Source of the DNA: Oopsacas minuta
Lineage: Eukaryota > Porifera > Hexactinellida > Lyssacinosida > Leucopsacidae
Assembly (NCBI GenBank): GCA_024704765.1
Contig: JAKMXF010000222.1
Location: 806,001 to 870,000, forward strand
Length of the DNA stretch: 64,000 nt
Direction: 5' to 3'
Positions within the stretch are counted from its first letter, which is position 1. Each line of letters opens with the position of its first letter. This document shows positions 1 through 12,284 of this stretch, piece after piece. Under the pieces are notes generated by a model. It did no database searches. It saw only the letters and a program-made list of their open reading frames with translations, and was not told the origin of the DNA. The position numbers and the translations under genes are program-made.

Positions 1-550
1 TTTGGTTTAGCTTTTGTGCAGGAAATAGATGTGATCCCTGGGATGAAGAACTAGTCGATTCACTAAGTGATGAGCTAGTAGATTGATGTGAGCGATTTTC
101 AAAACTACTTTGCAAGGACGTGGGTTGGCATAAACAGTCTGTAATATATTCATTCCGCATTTAGGATATCCCCCATGACATGTCACATAATTTTCTTCAA
201 TAAATGTATCTATATATTTCTTTTTCATATTCTACTAACACATTATCTGTTGGCTAATTAATTAATTAGATAGTTCACTATAATCATTATTCAAATTAGC
301 TAATTTATTTGCAAACGGTTTGCATGTAAGCGAACTGAAATACCAACATAAATTAAAGATTCCTTGGACAAATTGTTTACATTCAAACGAACCGAAGCAC
401 TAATAACATGATAGTCCTACTGCAAAAGCTCAAATCGTACGTAAAACATCTGGACAACTTTCAGGCACAAACCTGAAATATATCATTTAGGATATATTGG
501 TAGTCAAATGCAATAAAATCGCTTTGTGCGTACTTGTGAGTGTCTAATCC
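1..550. other. unassigned AT-rich sequence
   Basis: No gene is recognised here. A 73-codon open frame on the minus strand (7-228) matches no family I know and has no visible supporting context. Confidence 0.4.
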
Positions 551-698
551 CAGGGCCGTCGGAAGTGGGGTGGCTAGTGCGGTCTTGGCCGCACTACTTT
601 TGTATGAAATAACATTAGTTTTATGAGCCATGAGTCTGCATAACCCCAGACTCATGGCTCATAGCGCCCAACTTTCCCATGGGCTTCCTACGACCCTG
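551..698. mobile_element. short hAT-like MITE with central hairpin
   Basis: A 148-bp segment begins CAGGGCCGTCGGAAG and ends with the imperfect reverse complement CTTCCTACGACCCTG, the form of hAT terminal inverted repeats. The 8-bp flanks (543-550 and 699-706) agree at only 5 of 8 positions, so a target duplication is possible but eroded. The middle holds a perfect hairpin. No coding capacity is visible, so it would be non-autonomous. Its CAGGGCCG start resembles the right end of the hAT at 32608-35461. Confidence 0.55.
622..663. repeat. perfect 17-bp inverted repeat, 8-nt loop
   Basis: Arms at 622-638 and 647-663 are exact reverse complements (tatgagccatgagtctg). The hairpin sits inside the short MITE and probably forms its fold-back core. 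Confidence 0.9.
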
Positions 699-1671
699 CC
701 TAAGACATTCAATTTTTACTTGTATCATCTAAATTTAAATTTTAAAACAATAGTTCACGCCACGAAACGCCACAAGTTTCAGCATCAATTACTTGCAGAT
801 GGCGAAAAAATCTTTTATATTGTCATCAAGTTTATATGGTTGCATAACTAACAATAATCGAGTCAATTGCCGTTTAACCCCTACGTAATCCAACAAGATG
901 TTTTAATGCATTTTTGTCATCTACTAGCTTTATTGACCGACAGGAAGAAGTCCCCCAGGAGTTGAATATTTCGGGGCTTAAAACTAGGTGCCCAAAAAGA
1001 ATCATCCGTGTTCGAAATGTAGCCTGCTAATTCAATCGCTTTCAGATTAACTTTTAATTGATATATTCGTCTTCAGCATCAAATTTCCAGCAGTTTGTTT
1101 TACATATTGACCACATTAAAAGGATTTAATTTTCCCAGCTACGTGAATATTCTTCAGGAATGTGTCAACATTCCCTTCTCAAAATCTGCACGAAACCTCA
1201 TTGAGTGACCCTTTGTTCAACGCCGCTGGGCTGAGTTTAGTTATGCACATGTCAACTCTCTAAATTATCTTTACAGACAGTTATATTAGAATTTCTAACT
1301 AAGCGAATCCTTCTTACATTGCATTGGTCACACGTAACGAGTAGGGCATCAGAATCTTTCGACCAAAGATAGTACGTTCCGGATCTAGATCCTCTTGGAG
1401 GATCGTCGATCCATTTGAAAAAGTAGGAACGTGATTGGGATCGGGAGCATAATTTCCTCATAAGATCCCCAGCCTTCAAAATATAGACAAGTAATAGTGT
1501 TATATTCCCAATTATGACTGAGTAATGAGCTTAAATTGTTATTCGTGACTCTCAGGTAACTATACTTATATTAAATAAAGATTCACAATCCAAAAGGAAG
1601 ATTAGAATACGCACGAAACCAGTTTTTCGTACTTATCAGTTTTAACTTCATGGATTTCTCAGATGGTATAT
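699..1671. other. unassigned intergenic sequence
   Basis: No gene, RNA or repeat is recognised. Open frames here are short and unlike any family I know. Confidence 0.4.
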
Positions 1672-2310
1672 AACTAGTGAGCTGCGCTTGCTAGGTCGCT
1701 GCGCGACAGCTTAGTGCTTAAGTATTGGAAAGGATAAATTACATTTTGCTTTTGGTCGTTACGAGATGGAATATATTTGGCACTAAGTGCCTCGAATTCA
1801 CAAAATAGTTAATATTTTAAGATTATATTATCCATGGTCCATCCAAATTACATTCAATGGCTTTCTGTGGTGACACTGGAGATGCTAGGCCGCTTTTGAT
1901 TAGTAATCTTGGCACTTCTTGCCACGGGTATTAAGAAATTTTGACATTTCCAAATTTGGATAATTTGGATTATTTTGTACTGTCATGATGACGTACTAAT
2001 CCCATGTTGAGTTACTTTTTGTTCAGAATCATGACGTGGGAAATCAGTCACCTTGAGGGATTCCTGTGATTCAAATTTCAACTCCTATCATATATATAGG
2101 CTGAGCAGTGGTTAATAATGTGATTTTTCGAATATTCAAGTGGACAATAATGTCATAAAAATTAGTCGCATTTGTAAATTTCGTCCAAGACTCGAAATTG
2201 TCCGAGCTAGGCCCAGAATACCCCTGTATGCCAAAAGTCAGCTCTGAGCGTCCTCCACTTTTTCAATTAATTCTGGACACACAATATATATACACTTATA
2301 TTTATATAGA
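1672..2310 (+). repeat. R1 interspersed repeat, copy A
   Basis: This segment aligns along nearly its whole length with the reverse complement of 15975-16560. It opens with a GC-rich block (ggtcgctgcgcgacagctt), then shared blocks such as ccatggtccatccaaattac and gctgagcagtg, and near the end acccctgtatgcc. A third, partial copy lies around 57206-57400. There is no coding frame. No clear inverted ends or target duplication were found, so its class (MITE, SINE-like or LTR-derived) is open. Confidence 0.75.
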
Positions 2311-4500
2311 CATAGCCACAGCCTACGTAATTATAGTCTATTCATGGTATTGAACCATGGATTACTTTAAGTCTTAAATCCAAAATATCAACAATTGTGG
2401 TACATGATGAAATGACATTAATTTATAGCCTACATGGAATATTATACAATAGAGGTGGATAGTGGTGATGATTATTTATCACTATAACTAACTAGAATAG
2501 CTATAAACAAACTGTATATTAAAATTATAAGGAACAAAATACATATGTACTAGAAAATACTAGCACTATTTTCAGACTGTAAATTTGGTAGTTTCCTGTT
2601 TAATTCACGGCGGCATTTTTCCAAGTTCCTTTTCGAGTCTAGACTGCGAACTTTGTTCTTCAATAAACAATTGCTGGTGGAGGTAGTATTTTGCTGAGAT
2701 AACAATGGAATGGTGTTTGACAACTATGGCACTCAAATCTCCAAAAATCAAAATTCTCAAATTTAATTCTCGAAATTGAGAGTTAAATAAGAATAGTTTT
2801 ACTGGTACCAGCAAAAAATTGTCTCATCAGTCGATTGTCCGGTTCGATTCTATGTAGGATTTTAACAGAGTAATTACTGCATTGACAACTTCATCTGAAT
2901 GATATTTAAGCCTCCTCAGTCAGCTAAGTGTATTAGATTCAATTCAGAACCTTCACTCTCCAGGGCAAAGGTTTTACTTGTGTGAGAAAAGATACACAAC
3001 TGTTACATAATGAAGTGATGGAAATGGAATAGCTTTCTTTGGATCCATTTTGATTTCAAATACTGTATATATGATATCCAGCAATGAAAGCCAAGGGAAG
3101 GCAAACTCCTGTCATCAGTGAAAAATCAAAGTTCTGATGGAAAAGAGAATATATGTTCTGGTCTGTTTGGAGTGTTTCAGTATTATCGTATCAGGTTCGT
3201 TGTTATATGAGTACATCTTAACAAATTCCTTTACCGAAGTCTCAAATTTGCTGTTTTGAGCTATGTATAACTTTAAGATGATAGATACTTTAATTCTACG
3301 TTCACTCTCAAAGTATTTGGCAGACGGAAATGTTGTAATTACAGCCAGACATGAATCTGTAAACCCCAGCGTTTATCAAGAGAATCGTTTTGTAGAAATC
3401 CACAATCACTGATTGTTAAATGGTTAATGATTCTTGGTATAACTTGACAAGTGTGAATTATCAGTAAACTCAACACATAAACAAGATAATGTTGAGATTG
3501 GTATCAATACTGCTATTCATTCAGTTAGATCTACCATAGAAAAATTTAGAACTTGTGAAGAGATTCCCAGAGCACGAAAATCTTCAATCGACTTCAATTT
3601 ATTTCTCTCATTACCAAATAATGGAAGATGTGTAATATTCATAGTCCAGGGAAAGATATTCGACTACGCGATCTTGATTCAAAGTTTTTCCAGCTTGAAG
3701 ATGATAGTTTTGTGTTCTTTTCAAAGTTTCTATTTTGACTTCAAGATTGGAAGAGCTATAGTTGTAGTGGTTGAGCTGGAAACTTAGTCACAAACATTTA
3801 CCAGCTTAAATTTGACGAATATCAGAAAGGCAAAGTTATTATGGATCGAACATCAACTTCCTATACAAAACACCTCACTTGTAAAGCATCATCAATACAG
3901 ATCTGATGAGATATAGTCAATAGTGATCCAGATAGTACCTTCTTGAAAATACACAATGTACCCTGGCTTGAGGGAATATAAGTCTATATTTCAGTTAAAA
4001 TAATTGTCGTATACTTTAGCTGGATGTCATCAATATTAGAAACAGAAAAGCTATTGTTTTCTTTTTATGTTCATCACGACTCAACTCAAGAGCATGACGA
4101 AAATGTCGGATATCAATTTCATTTCGGTCCATACGATCAAGTTGTTTAGAAGATCCTTGTAAATAAGAAGGGCAGTTAGGTAGATTGACGGGCTTGGCAT
4201 GTTTCATAAGACCAGGCTTTCTTGAAACTTTCTCTACTGTACCATAGGAATATCGAAGTGAAGTGACACGTCATCGTCATTGAAATATTTCGAACAGATG
4301 AAGACTTGCCAATTCCCATGCATTATCTCTATGGAAAATCTTCGCCATTTATCCTGCAATTCTTTTGACCAATGATTCGCCATTTCAAACACTGGACTTG
4401 TATAAGCACTCATATTATTATGTAAATTTTGTGATATCTATGAAACTTATCGGTTGCAGTTTCTGGTTGTCCTTTCTTGGGAGATAATTTTGCATTAATA
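2311..4500. other. unassigned; possible coding fossil at 4016-4207 (-)
   Basis: About 2.2 kb without a recognised gene. The minus-strand open frame at 4016-4207 (63 aa) contains LPNCPSYL followed by a basic, acidic stretch. This recalls a motif seen near the ends of some transposon-derived proteins, but I cannot name the family. No neighbouring frame extends the similarity. Confidence 0.3.
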
Positions 4501-4527
4501 CACGCCATTAGTGGCCAGATCCCTCTA

Positions 4528-4565
4528 CGGGTATATTCTAGGTACCAATACCTAGAATATACCCG
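4528..4565. repeat. perfect 17-bp hairpin, 4-nt loop
   Basis: Arms 4528-4544 (cgggtatattctaggta) and 4549-4565 are exact reverse complements around the loop ccaa. It lies at the edge of a foldback repeat copy. Confidence 0.9.
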
Positions 4566-4665
4566 ATTTCCCATGCAGTAATAATACATTTGGATGTCAT
4601 ATCTCCACTCACTATGGTGTAATTTGAATATGACCATATTTGGTACCTCAGGAATGTACATACTT
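4540..4665. repeat. R2 foldback MITE family, copy near 4.6 kb
   Basis: Sequence ccatgcagtaataatacatt, then ttggatgtcatatctcc, then a short A/T-rich block ending gaatatgaccat. This matches the core of the R2 copies near 15.3, 27.3, 32.2 and 46.2 kb (ccctgataatacattttga, then gatatcatatct, then a gacgtaatcttgaa-like block). Non-coding. Confidence 0.6.
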
Positions 4666-5376
4666 TGTCATGTCAATTTTATTTTGTGTATTTAAATATC
4701 AATAGGTAATTTAGTATGATTTCAGGAATCTTATTTGTAGTATTTATCGTTCTGAGGTGTATTTCAAAGATGAGCACATTTCCGCCAAAAATGCTAACTA
4801 AGCAACAAATTTCAAAAATAACGACAAAAACTTCGCATTTTGGGATTGATGAAATATATTTCTATAAATATGTAATATGTTTTTTTCTAGTAAAAACGTG
4901 ACACTTTGGAAATATAGAACTTCATTTTGTTCTAGTAGACCCAAGTTTCAAGACCTGAGTTCGACAGCCTACAGTCCTTATTTAATTTTATTGAAAATTA
5001 GCTAGATGTGTACTGCTTTGTTGGTGCCTTAATGTTTTATTTTATTTGCCGAACTGCTCATTTGTTTGTAGTTTATTTTAGAATTGTCAATAAAATCTAT
5101 TATTTTCTCAAACTTTAGTCTAGGAGGTTAGGTAGAGTAATACTGTACTGGGTTGACATAATCAAGAATATATTCCGATCTTACTATTCTTGCTTTTTAG
5201 AATGATATAATTGATGCTAAACACAATTTCCAATAACCTACACTGAACGACAATAACCCATCCATGGTACATGGGGTGCCAGTGCCTTAGTTTAGTAGAA
5301 TGCTATGGCTACACTTATCACTTCTTATTTTTTAATTTGATCTTTATGTTTGATACTCAGCTTTTAGAGTAAAATA
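4666..5376 (+). other. upstream region of CDC73
   Basis: No TATA box or 5' UTR splice site can be assigned with confidence. A tactcag at about 5353-5359 could be a splice acceptor for a 5' UTR exon, but this is weak. The start codon at 5377 has A at -3 and G at +4, a good metazoan initiation context. Confidence 0.35.
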
Positions 5377-8300
5377 ATGGTAGACTGCCTCTCACTTCTT
5401 CGTACTTATAATATAAATCGAAAAGAGATTGTTGAGAGGGATGATTTCATTATTTTCGATCAATCTGCATTTCCTCGTTCTACTAAAACTAATTATCAGA
5501 TTTTTAAAGCAGTAGTAGACAAGACACCTAAAGATTACTATACATTAGAGACCCTATTATTTCTCTTGAAGCATGCTTCAATGATACATGCCCATTACCT
5601 TCCCAAAGCTAATAACGCTAAAATCCCTCCCATCAGATTCCCTGATCGTCGATCACTTCTCAACTATTTGAATGGGGATATTGATACTGCTCCTGGAATT
5701 GATAAAAATGGGCCTATGGATATGCCTGTATCCCCCCCTTCTCTCAAGAGGAGCTTGGGTGTTACAGGAATTGATGAACCTATACACCGCCCTAGGCATG
5801 ATGATCAAAAGAAAAAGAGGCCAGCTACTAATGAACATATTGTCCTCAAATTGATTCCAGAAGATCAGGTATTTGGCTTTAACTTGAATTGCATTAAATT
5901 TGCTTTTAACATAGTATCTTACCAAGAGACCCTCGCTAGTCAGAACAGGGTCTAAAGATTTTATCACCTTGGAAAATCTTCTAAAAATTTCTGAAATGCC
6001 ACATTGTATCTCATTTTAGTGCGAATTTATCCATAATACTACATATATATATACACGAGTGTGGAGTTGGCTGAAAATTCGACCAAGACAACTTAAGTCG
6101 TTAATTCCACCTTCTTTCTGGTATCAGATTGTCATTATTTTTATATCACACGAAATAGGAGAACCATTCGAAAGAAGAGATACGGACGTTTCTGAAAATG
6201 AATAATATTTTATAAACTTTAATTTTTCTAATAGAAATTGGTGCTAACTAACAGTTGTCCAAATATGAATTTAGAATACTTAAATGAGTTATTTTTTCCT
6301 GAAATCATGGGAATGCATTCCTGCTGTATGGACGTTTATGTATTTAAATTATTATGTTAAAATAGTCAAAGAGTTTTGAGATATTTAGGATTGGAATCTG
6401 TCTTCTTTGAGCCGAGTTTCTATTAGATTTATACTAACACAAATTATATGAAACATTGTAGTAACGCATACAGATTACTGCCAACTTCAACTGTTTGATG
6501 TAACACGAAATGATTTGTGAATTTAAATATAGTTTTCTTTATTGGTGAAGTGATATTAAGTTCAATAAACACGAAACCATTCATCAAAATACACAAAATA
6601 CATCAAATTATATGATTAGATGATCCTTGCATAGTCTTGATTTGTAGTGTTACGAATTAATGTATTTAGTTGTTGTGTACCTCTCAAGTAGGCAACAGAA
6701 GTTATGTAGCTATAAGGACTCGCATATATATTCTAGGTTAGATTATTTATCTTCACTTTTACTGTTATCTAAAGCTATATCTATCGTTCTTACTTGTCCC
6801 TTTCATTGTTCATCGCTCGTAGGGCGTAACATATTGCTTCAGATATATACTGTGTTGCAGAGCATTAAAGGAGTGCGCTCCTATTTTATTGGAAAATTTC
6901 ATTGTTGTTCTGTTGACATGGAGTTTTTGTATTATTACGAAAAACTGTATTATGGCTAAGCTATACATATATAAGGAATCAGATATAGAAATACATAAAT
7001 GAGGGGCAGGACACCAGGAGTTTGCCTGAATCTACTTAATTATTATATATAAGTAGTCCATGGCCTCCATTACACCCGGTTTTATTAGAGATTATACATG
7101 TGGGCGGTTTGTTGTTACCCTAGAAGCGAGACTCAAGTGTATCTACAATCACTACGTCCTCCAAGAATTTCAAATACACGTAGAATAGAACACAACCAAC
7201 TTCTGTTATAACAAACTTCAAAATACGTTCCTCCAGGTCTGATATAAGAACTTCAGTTAGGAATACATGCAAGTATTGTGAACATCATTTAAGACATTGG
7301 CACCCAGTTTTAGCAAACAAAATCAAACCTGGGAGGTTACCATACGAAATTGTTGCTCCATATATGTAAATTTTACATGAATACAGTCTAGCTCAAAGCC
7401 TGGGAAGTCCATAGACTCCAGAACCCCCTAAGGTACCCCAAACTTGGCGCCTATGTTAATATAGTAGACTCCGCTTAATAAGATCACATTGGTACCATGC
7501 TATTTTGATCCGATTTAGAGGAATCAAGGTGTTGGCCCAATTAACCAGATTATTTAACACTTTGTTCAGGATTATTACTTCAAACCTATACTATTTATCC
7601 GGGATCTATTCTTCTATAAATTCAAAACCCTAGTAATAATCAATTTACGAATTCATTACTATTCACACCAATATGTAATAACAAAAATTATCCAGCCAAA
7701 AGCCTGGTAGTAGTTCGTGCCTCTGAGCCATGTTTCTTACAAATCAACTAAATCATTTCTCTAGGGGTCCGAATACACGAGGCCCCGCTTATCAATTTCT
7801 TTATTTTCTTGCACCCCCCAGCGGATCCCAATCCTCCCTATAATATATTTCGACTATTGGAAATCTTTAATCAACCACGTCATTTACTTGTTGTTTTAAT
7901 GAATTATCTGGATTCTATTGAATATCCTTACATATATTTTAGATAATGCTATCTTAGTAAGTTCTTAGTTAATATTCAATTTTATTCTGTACTCTGGATA
8001 TTTTAACCGCCTAAATATTCCACCCGCCCCATTTATTCGGTCTCCTAGAGTGGTTAAATCAAATTTTATTATTAATTTGAAGACAAAATTGTTTTTATCT
8101 GTTTGTCTGTCTTTCTGTCTGTTCGTTGTCAAGCAAAGGCTTTGTATTAAATTCGAATCAATACTGAGATGTCATATATCCCTGCATTTATCATGTATAC
8201 ATCTATTTAAATCTATAAGATCATTAAAGAACAAAAAAATCTATTTTACTTTATTCTTATCCACATTTAGACACTTTTTATATCTACGTTATTAATCATA

Positions 8301-11300
8301 TGATTATTCATCACTTCTAAATACATTTGGTAATTTTTAGCTTCAATTTATACATTGAATTATGTTCATAATTGTATTTACTATCACATAATCTAGGATA
8401 TTAAGCCATTGTAAATTTGATTTCGGGAAACACCTGTCAAAATTCTAGGCCCGTCAAAATGCATTAGATCAGTACTCATATTTACGATTGAGATCGCCCC
8501 ATACCAAAACTATCGGTGTTAGATGGTCGTTCTAAATGATAAATCCCCCTTATTTTGCCTGACAATGAAAAAATATAATAGTTGACTTATGTGTAAACTA
8601 ATTTCGACAGTGGCATAGCCTCATAAAATATCTGGGGCTAAAGCGGCGTTCATAATTAAACGACTGATGATTTAGTTGATTGAACCATGACTCAGAGGTA
8701 CGAGCTGCACTTCCAGCCTGTCTGCTGGACATCTTGTGTTGATACATATTTGTATGAAAATTATTACTAGGGTTTTGACTTTTGGATAATTGATCGCTGA
8801 TAAATGGTATAGGTTTGAGGTAATAATTCTGAACGCTAAACTGAATAAAATCATGATAATCAGCATTCACAAAAATAGTTCTAAGTGGCTCACCACATAA
8901 TTATGTATGAATGATGGTACAGTATCAGAATTCGTAACTCAAAATTAGTCAAACTTTGATGAACTAGATCTCATAAGAGTGTCAACATTATTATACAAAG
9001 TTTTGCCACAGCAAACTTCCAATGTTCACAAACATTTGTAATTCGTTGAAAGTTCACTGATAAACTGTAAAAGAATCTTTGTTGTGCTCAAAAAGGTTAT
9101 ATAAACTATTTTAAAATTAAAGATAATTTTACATATTCATTAAAGTCCCTTTGAAATGTGAATTATGCATTGGGTAATTTCTACGTTAGAAGGTGGATCA
9201 TATTGAGCCGTATCTGCGGTACAAATTTAAATAATCTAACACACAGTGTGTCTTGACCTTTTTCGAACTGTCCCAATATTTATAGTTTAACTCATTATTT
9301 TTTCAAACATTTACAAAATATTCACACTTAGTGATTTTTATATTCATTAGAATGGATTGAAAATCAACTCAATTTATCATATTAAATTACAATTGCAAGT
9401 TATGGTTTGGATCAATAAACCACTACGTATTATTGGAATGATCTTTAGTTACAAATCAAAATATCAAATGACAATGCAGATGTAATATAAAACAGTACGC
9501 AAATATCATACATACTACATAGATTGAAGTGGACCCAAAAGTATTAAAAATAATATGTATAACTATATTGATTTTATAATACTCATTATAACAACTATAA
9601 TTGAAAATACGAGATTCCTTATACATGGCATCAGGCTCAGAAGTATCCAAGAAAATAAACTCAGAAATGATACATACATTTGGTTAATGGGTCAACCACA
9701 TGATTCCATCTATGGGCCTAAGTATCCAACGGATAACTAGATGCTTTGATGCTATTATTATCATCTGATGAATCTTGAGATGTTTATCACTAATTATCGT
9801 ATTGTAAATATCATTCCTCAAAAGGTATGCGAGTTTATTGACTTAGCTTGTATTCCTCCAAATCATCCTGCAAATTATCTCAAATTTTAAGTGATTTATG
9901 CAATGGCATACGCGAGAGCATTTAATTCTTTCTTGTTTCCTATTCTTCAAATGCAAAGAACCGGTTTTAATAGAAGTTGAAAGCAAATTTATGGATTCTA
10001 GAAACATCTGATTTAGAGTTGTAATTCATGAATTAAACTTCAAAATTTCAAGAGCTGTTTTATAACTCAATACAGAATAACGTAGATCAATAAACTAACG
10101 AAAGATTTTTGATATATCTATTCTTGGTAGCTTTCCATTACTGTCGAAAAAGTAAAGACATGGTGTGGATGGCCAGCAGGTTATTAGAGTATGAGCTTAC
10201 CAACTACAGCATTGCAACACAATGGTTATCAACCACTAAATGCGAATTATTACAAACATATAAGATTTCAGCGAAGAGGGCTTTTTATTATTATCTATGT
10301 TGTGATAATTATTAAATATTTACGTTTTGGGTAAATTTTCGCCACAATGCTGCTTCCCATAGTGCAATTATATGTATGCCAAGGCGTTAAATCTAGTTTG
10401 AATAAACAATAGACTATTCTGAACATTGAGAGTTAGTTTCGAATTAATTTTAGCACTACGTATAGACCTTTTACTCAATAATTACGCTATAAAATCAACA
10501 AATGCTGTTGTTACTTGTTTTGTCAATAACAACAATATTATTTATCGGGATATACTTGTACACTGTTGTAAGTGCACATGCCAAACTTGATTCTACATTG
10601 CAGGATATATGAGGGTATTATTATCATGTGCTCATTAATCGCACAATCACGATCGTGATAAATTTTTACCGATCGTAGGGTGATCGCCGATCATTTTATA
10701 TATAAGATAGCATCATTTTTTCCGAAAAACTTTCGATAATATTTTGCGATAGTTTTAGGCAGACAGAATTAGAATATTTGCGAATCTAAAAATGTATTTC
10801 AAAATTTATGTACTAATTTTCATAGCAATCAGATTGGTAGATTTCGTATCACTGCGGGACCGGACAGACGGAGGCACTTAATAGAGCATCTCATTATTTA
10901 TGAGGTCTCATAAATTTGAGCGATCAGAAAAATGATTTTTCGATTCTTTTTTGCACAAGGATCACGATCGCGATCATTAATTTTATGATCGACTAATCGC
11001 CTACATATAGGTTCCAACATACCATGATCTTTTTCATTCTTTTGCTTTAATTATAGATTAAAAAGTCTGATCTCGGAAGTACAATGCCTGAAGGGAAGAT
11101 TAATGAGATTAAAACTAAGCGTTTCTTAAGAAAACGCACCACTATCCAGGCAGCTGATGATTTTGGATCTGGATTATCACATATCTCTGATGTTGGATTC
11201 ATAGAAGGTGAAGTGGACGTGGCTCGAGATATAATGGATAAAGAAAAATTATTGAGAAACAGATCTACTATCCTAGACAGTTCTGGGCTCATTTTCTCCA

Positions 11301-12164
11301 ACATACTCAGTATTCTTTCTCAAATTAAAGGTGAGATTTAATTTCTCATAATATTACTATTTTCTTATTCTTTTGTTTTTAGCATCTGAGGATGGACGAA
11401 TTAATGAGACGTCTGTCCCCAATAAATATTCAGCAATTACACAAGTTAATAGGTCTTCTGGTCGGCAACACACCTATAGTCGTTATTACCAAGAGCAGCA
11501 GCCTACAAAAGACGTTTCCGGATTTGAAATTGATACAACAGGTACGTATAGGATACAAAAATCAACAGCTTCGGATTCTTTTAAATTCCAACAGGGATCA
11601 GTTATATCCGGAAAAAGTGAAGAAGAGAGACAATCTGGTTCTAAGAGGGAGTCACGTACACCGATTATTATCGTACCTGCTGCCCTAACTGCTGTGATTA
11701 CCTTACAAAATGCTAAAGAATTCTTACAAGATGACAAATATATGGCGATGTCCGATATACAGATCCAATCAGTTGGAGATATCCTCATTCAACGCAGGAA
11801 AGTAGAACCTGGCACATCTAAGTTTTTCACTGCACCATACCGCATAATTGATTCTCCCGCAAAATTACGCCAAAACGATTGGAATAGAGTTGTCGCTGTG
11901 TTTGTTGCTGGACCACAATGGCAATTCAAAGGCTGGCCTGGCTTAGCTATTGATGGATCTCCCGTAGAGATTTTTGTGAAAATTTGTGCCTTTCATTTAA
12001 AATTTTTGGAAAGCCCATTGGAAACAAATATTCAAAAGTGGAATGTTACAGTTCTTGAAATTAGCAAGACTAAAAGGCATTTGGATAAAGTGGCCGTAAA
12101 CAAGTTCTGGGAAATTACTGATAAATCTATGTCACACAAGATAAAGAATTCGAATAAACTCTGA
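5377..12164 (+). CDS. CDC73: CDC73 / parafibromin (hyrax), Paf1-complex subunit, three exons
   Basis: Complete gene: exon 1 5377-5868, exon 2 11057-11330, exon 3 11383-12164, giving 515 aa (human protein 531). Junctions are CAG|GT...TATAG|A and AAAG|GTGAG...TTTTTAG|C; phases fit (492 + 274 + 782 nt, in frame). Residues 1-164 carry the parafibromin N-terminus (LSLLRTYNINRKEIV, KTNYQIF, YYTLETLLFLL, PDRRSLLNYLNG). Exon 2 has the conserved GEVDVARDIM at about residue 215 and RNRSTIL at about 231. From about residue 347 comes the Ras-like C-terminal domain (RTPIIIVPAALT, VVAVFVAGPQWQFKGWPG, DGSPVEIF, KWNVTVLEISKTKRHLD). In the family this nuclear protein works in the Paf1 elongation complex, in histone modification and 3'-end formation. 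The linker between residues 135 and 180 is shorter than in vertebrates. No disabling change is visible. Confidence 0.95.
5869..11056 (+). other. intron 1 of CDC73 (5188 bp)
   Basis: GT at 5869-5870 and AG at 11055-11056. No second gene is recognised inside. Open frames such as 6660-6959 (+), 8050-8295 (+) and 8598-8870 (-) look like chance AT-rich frames. A segment near 7710-7760 (cctctgagccatg, atcaactaaatcat) recurs inverted near 8675-8705, suggesting two copies of a small repeat. Confidence 0.85.
10635..11005. repeat. GATC-rich repeat with palindromic ends in CDC73 intron 1
   Basis: Both ends carry near-identical palindromes: atcacgatcgtgat at 10646-10659 and atcacgatcgcgat at 10961-10974. 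Further gatcg and attaatcg motifs flank them. The arrangement looks like a degenerate inverted-repeat MITE whose right end stops about 50 bp before exon 2. No target duplication is assigned. Confidence 0.45.
11331..11382 (+). other. intron 2 of CDC73 (52 bp)
   Basis: GTGAG donor at 11331 and a pyrimidine-rich tract ending TTTTTAG at 11382. Removal joins phase-1 ends and restores the alanine and following acidic stretch expected in the family. Reading through would hit an early stop at 11339-11341. Confidence 0.93.
12153..12158 (+). terminator. candidate polyadenylation signal overlapping CDC73 stop region
   Basis: AATAAA lies within the last codons, a few bases before the stop at 12162-12164, and T-rich sequence follows (tttgtatttgtttatttctc). 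No other AATAAA was seen in the next 100 bp, so the 3' UTR may be very short. The motif could also be chance. Confidence 0.35.
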
Positions 12165-12284
12165 TTTTGTATTTGTTTATTTCTCTTTAGTTTATAACAT
12201 TTGTTTCTAAATTTCCTATGCCGGTTTCATGTGCTATATGTACTATATTTCCTGAGAAGCCTGAAAATGTTCTATAAAATACCG

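Noticed and set aside
2840-2855. ggttcgattct resembling a tRNA B box
   Set aside because: No A box, anticodon stem or acceptor stem can be drawn from the upstream 60 bp.
5653-5967. 104-codon open frame on the minus strand
   Set aside because: Antisense shadow of CDC73 exon 1, whose frame matches parafibromin.
6660-6959. 99-codon open frame on the plus strand
   Set aside because: Lies within CDC73 intron 1, biased composition, no recognisable domain.
8098-8130. Repeated ctgtctgt words
   Set aside because: Too short and degenerate to call a microsatellite of note.
8598-8870. 90-codon minus-strand open frame in intron 1
   Set aside because: No family match, and part of it recurs as a small repeat near 7.7 kb.
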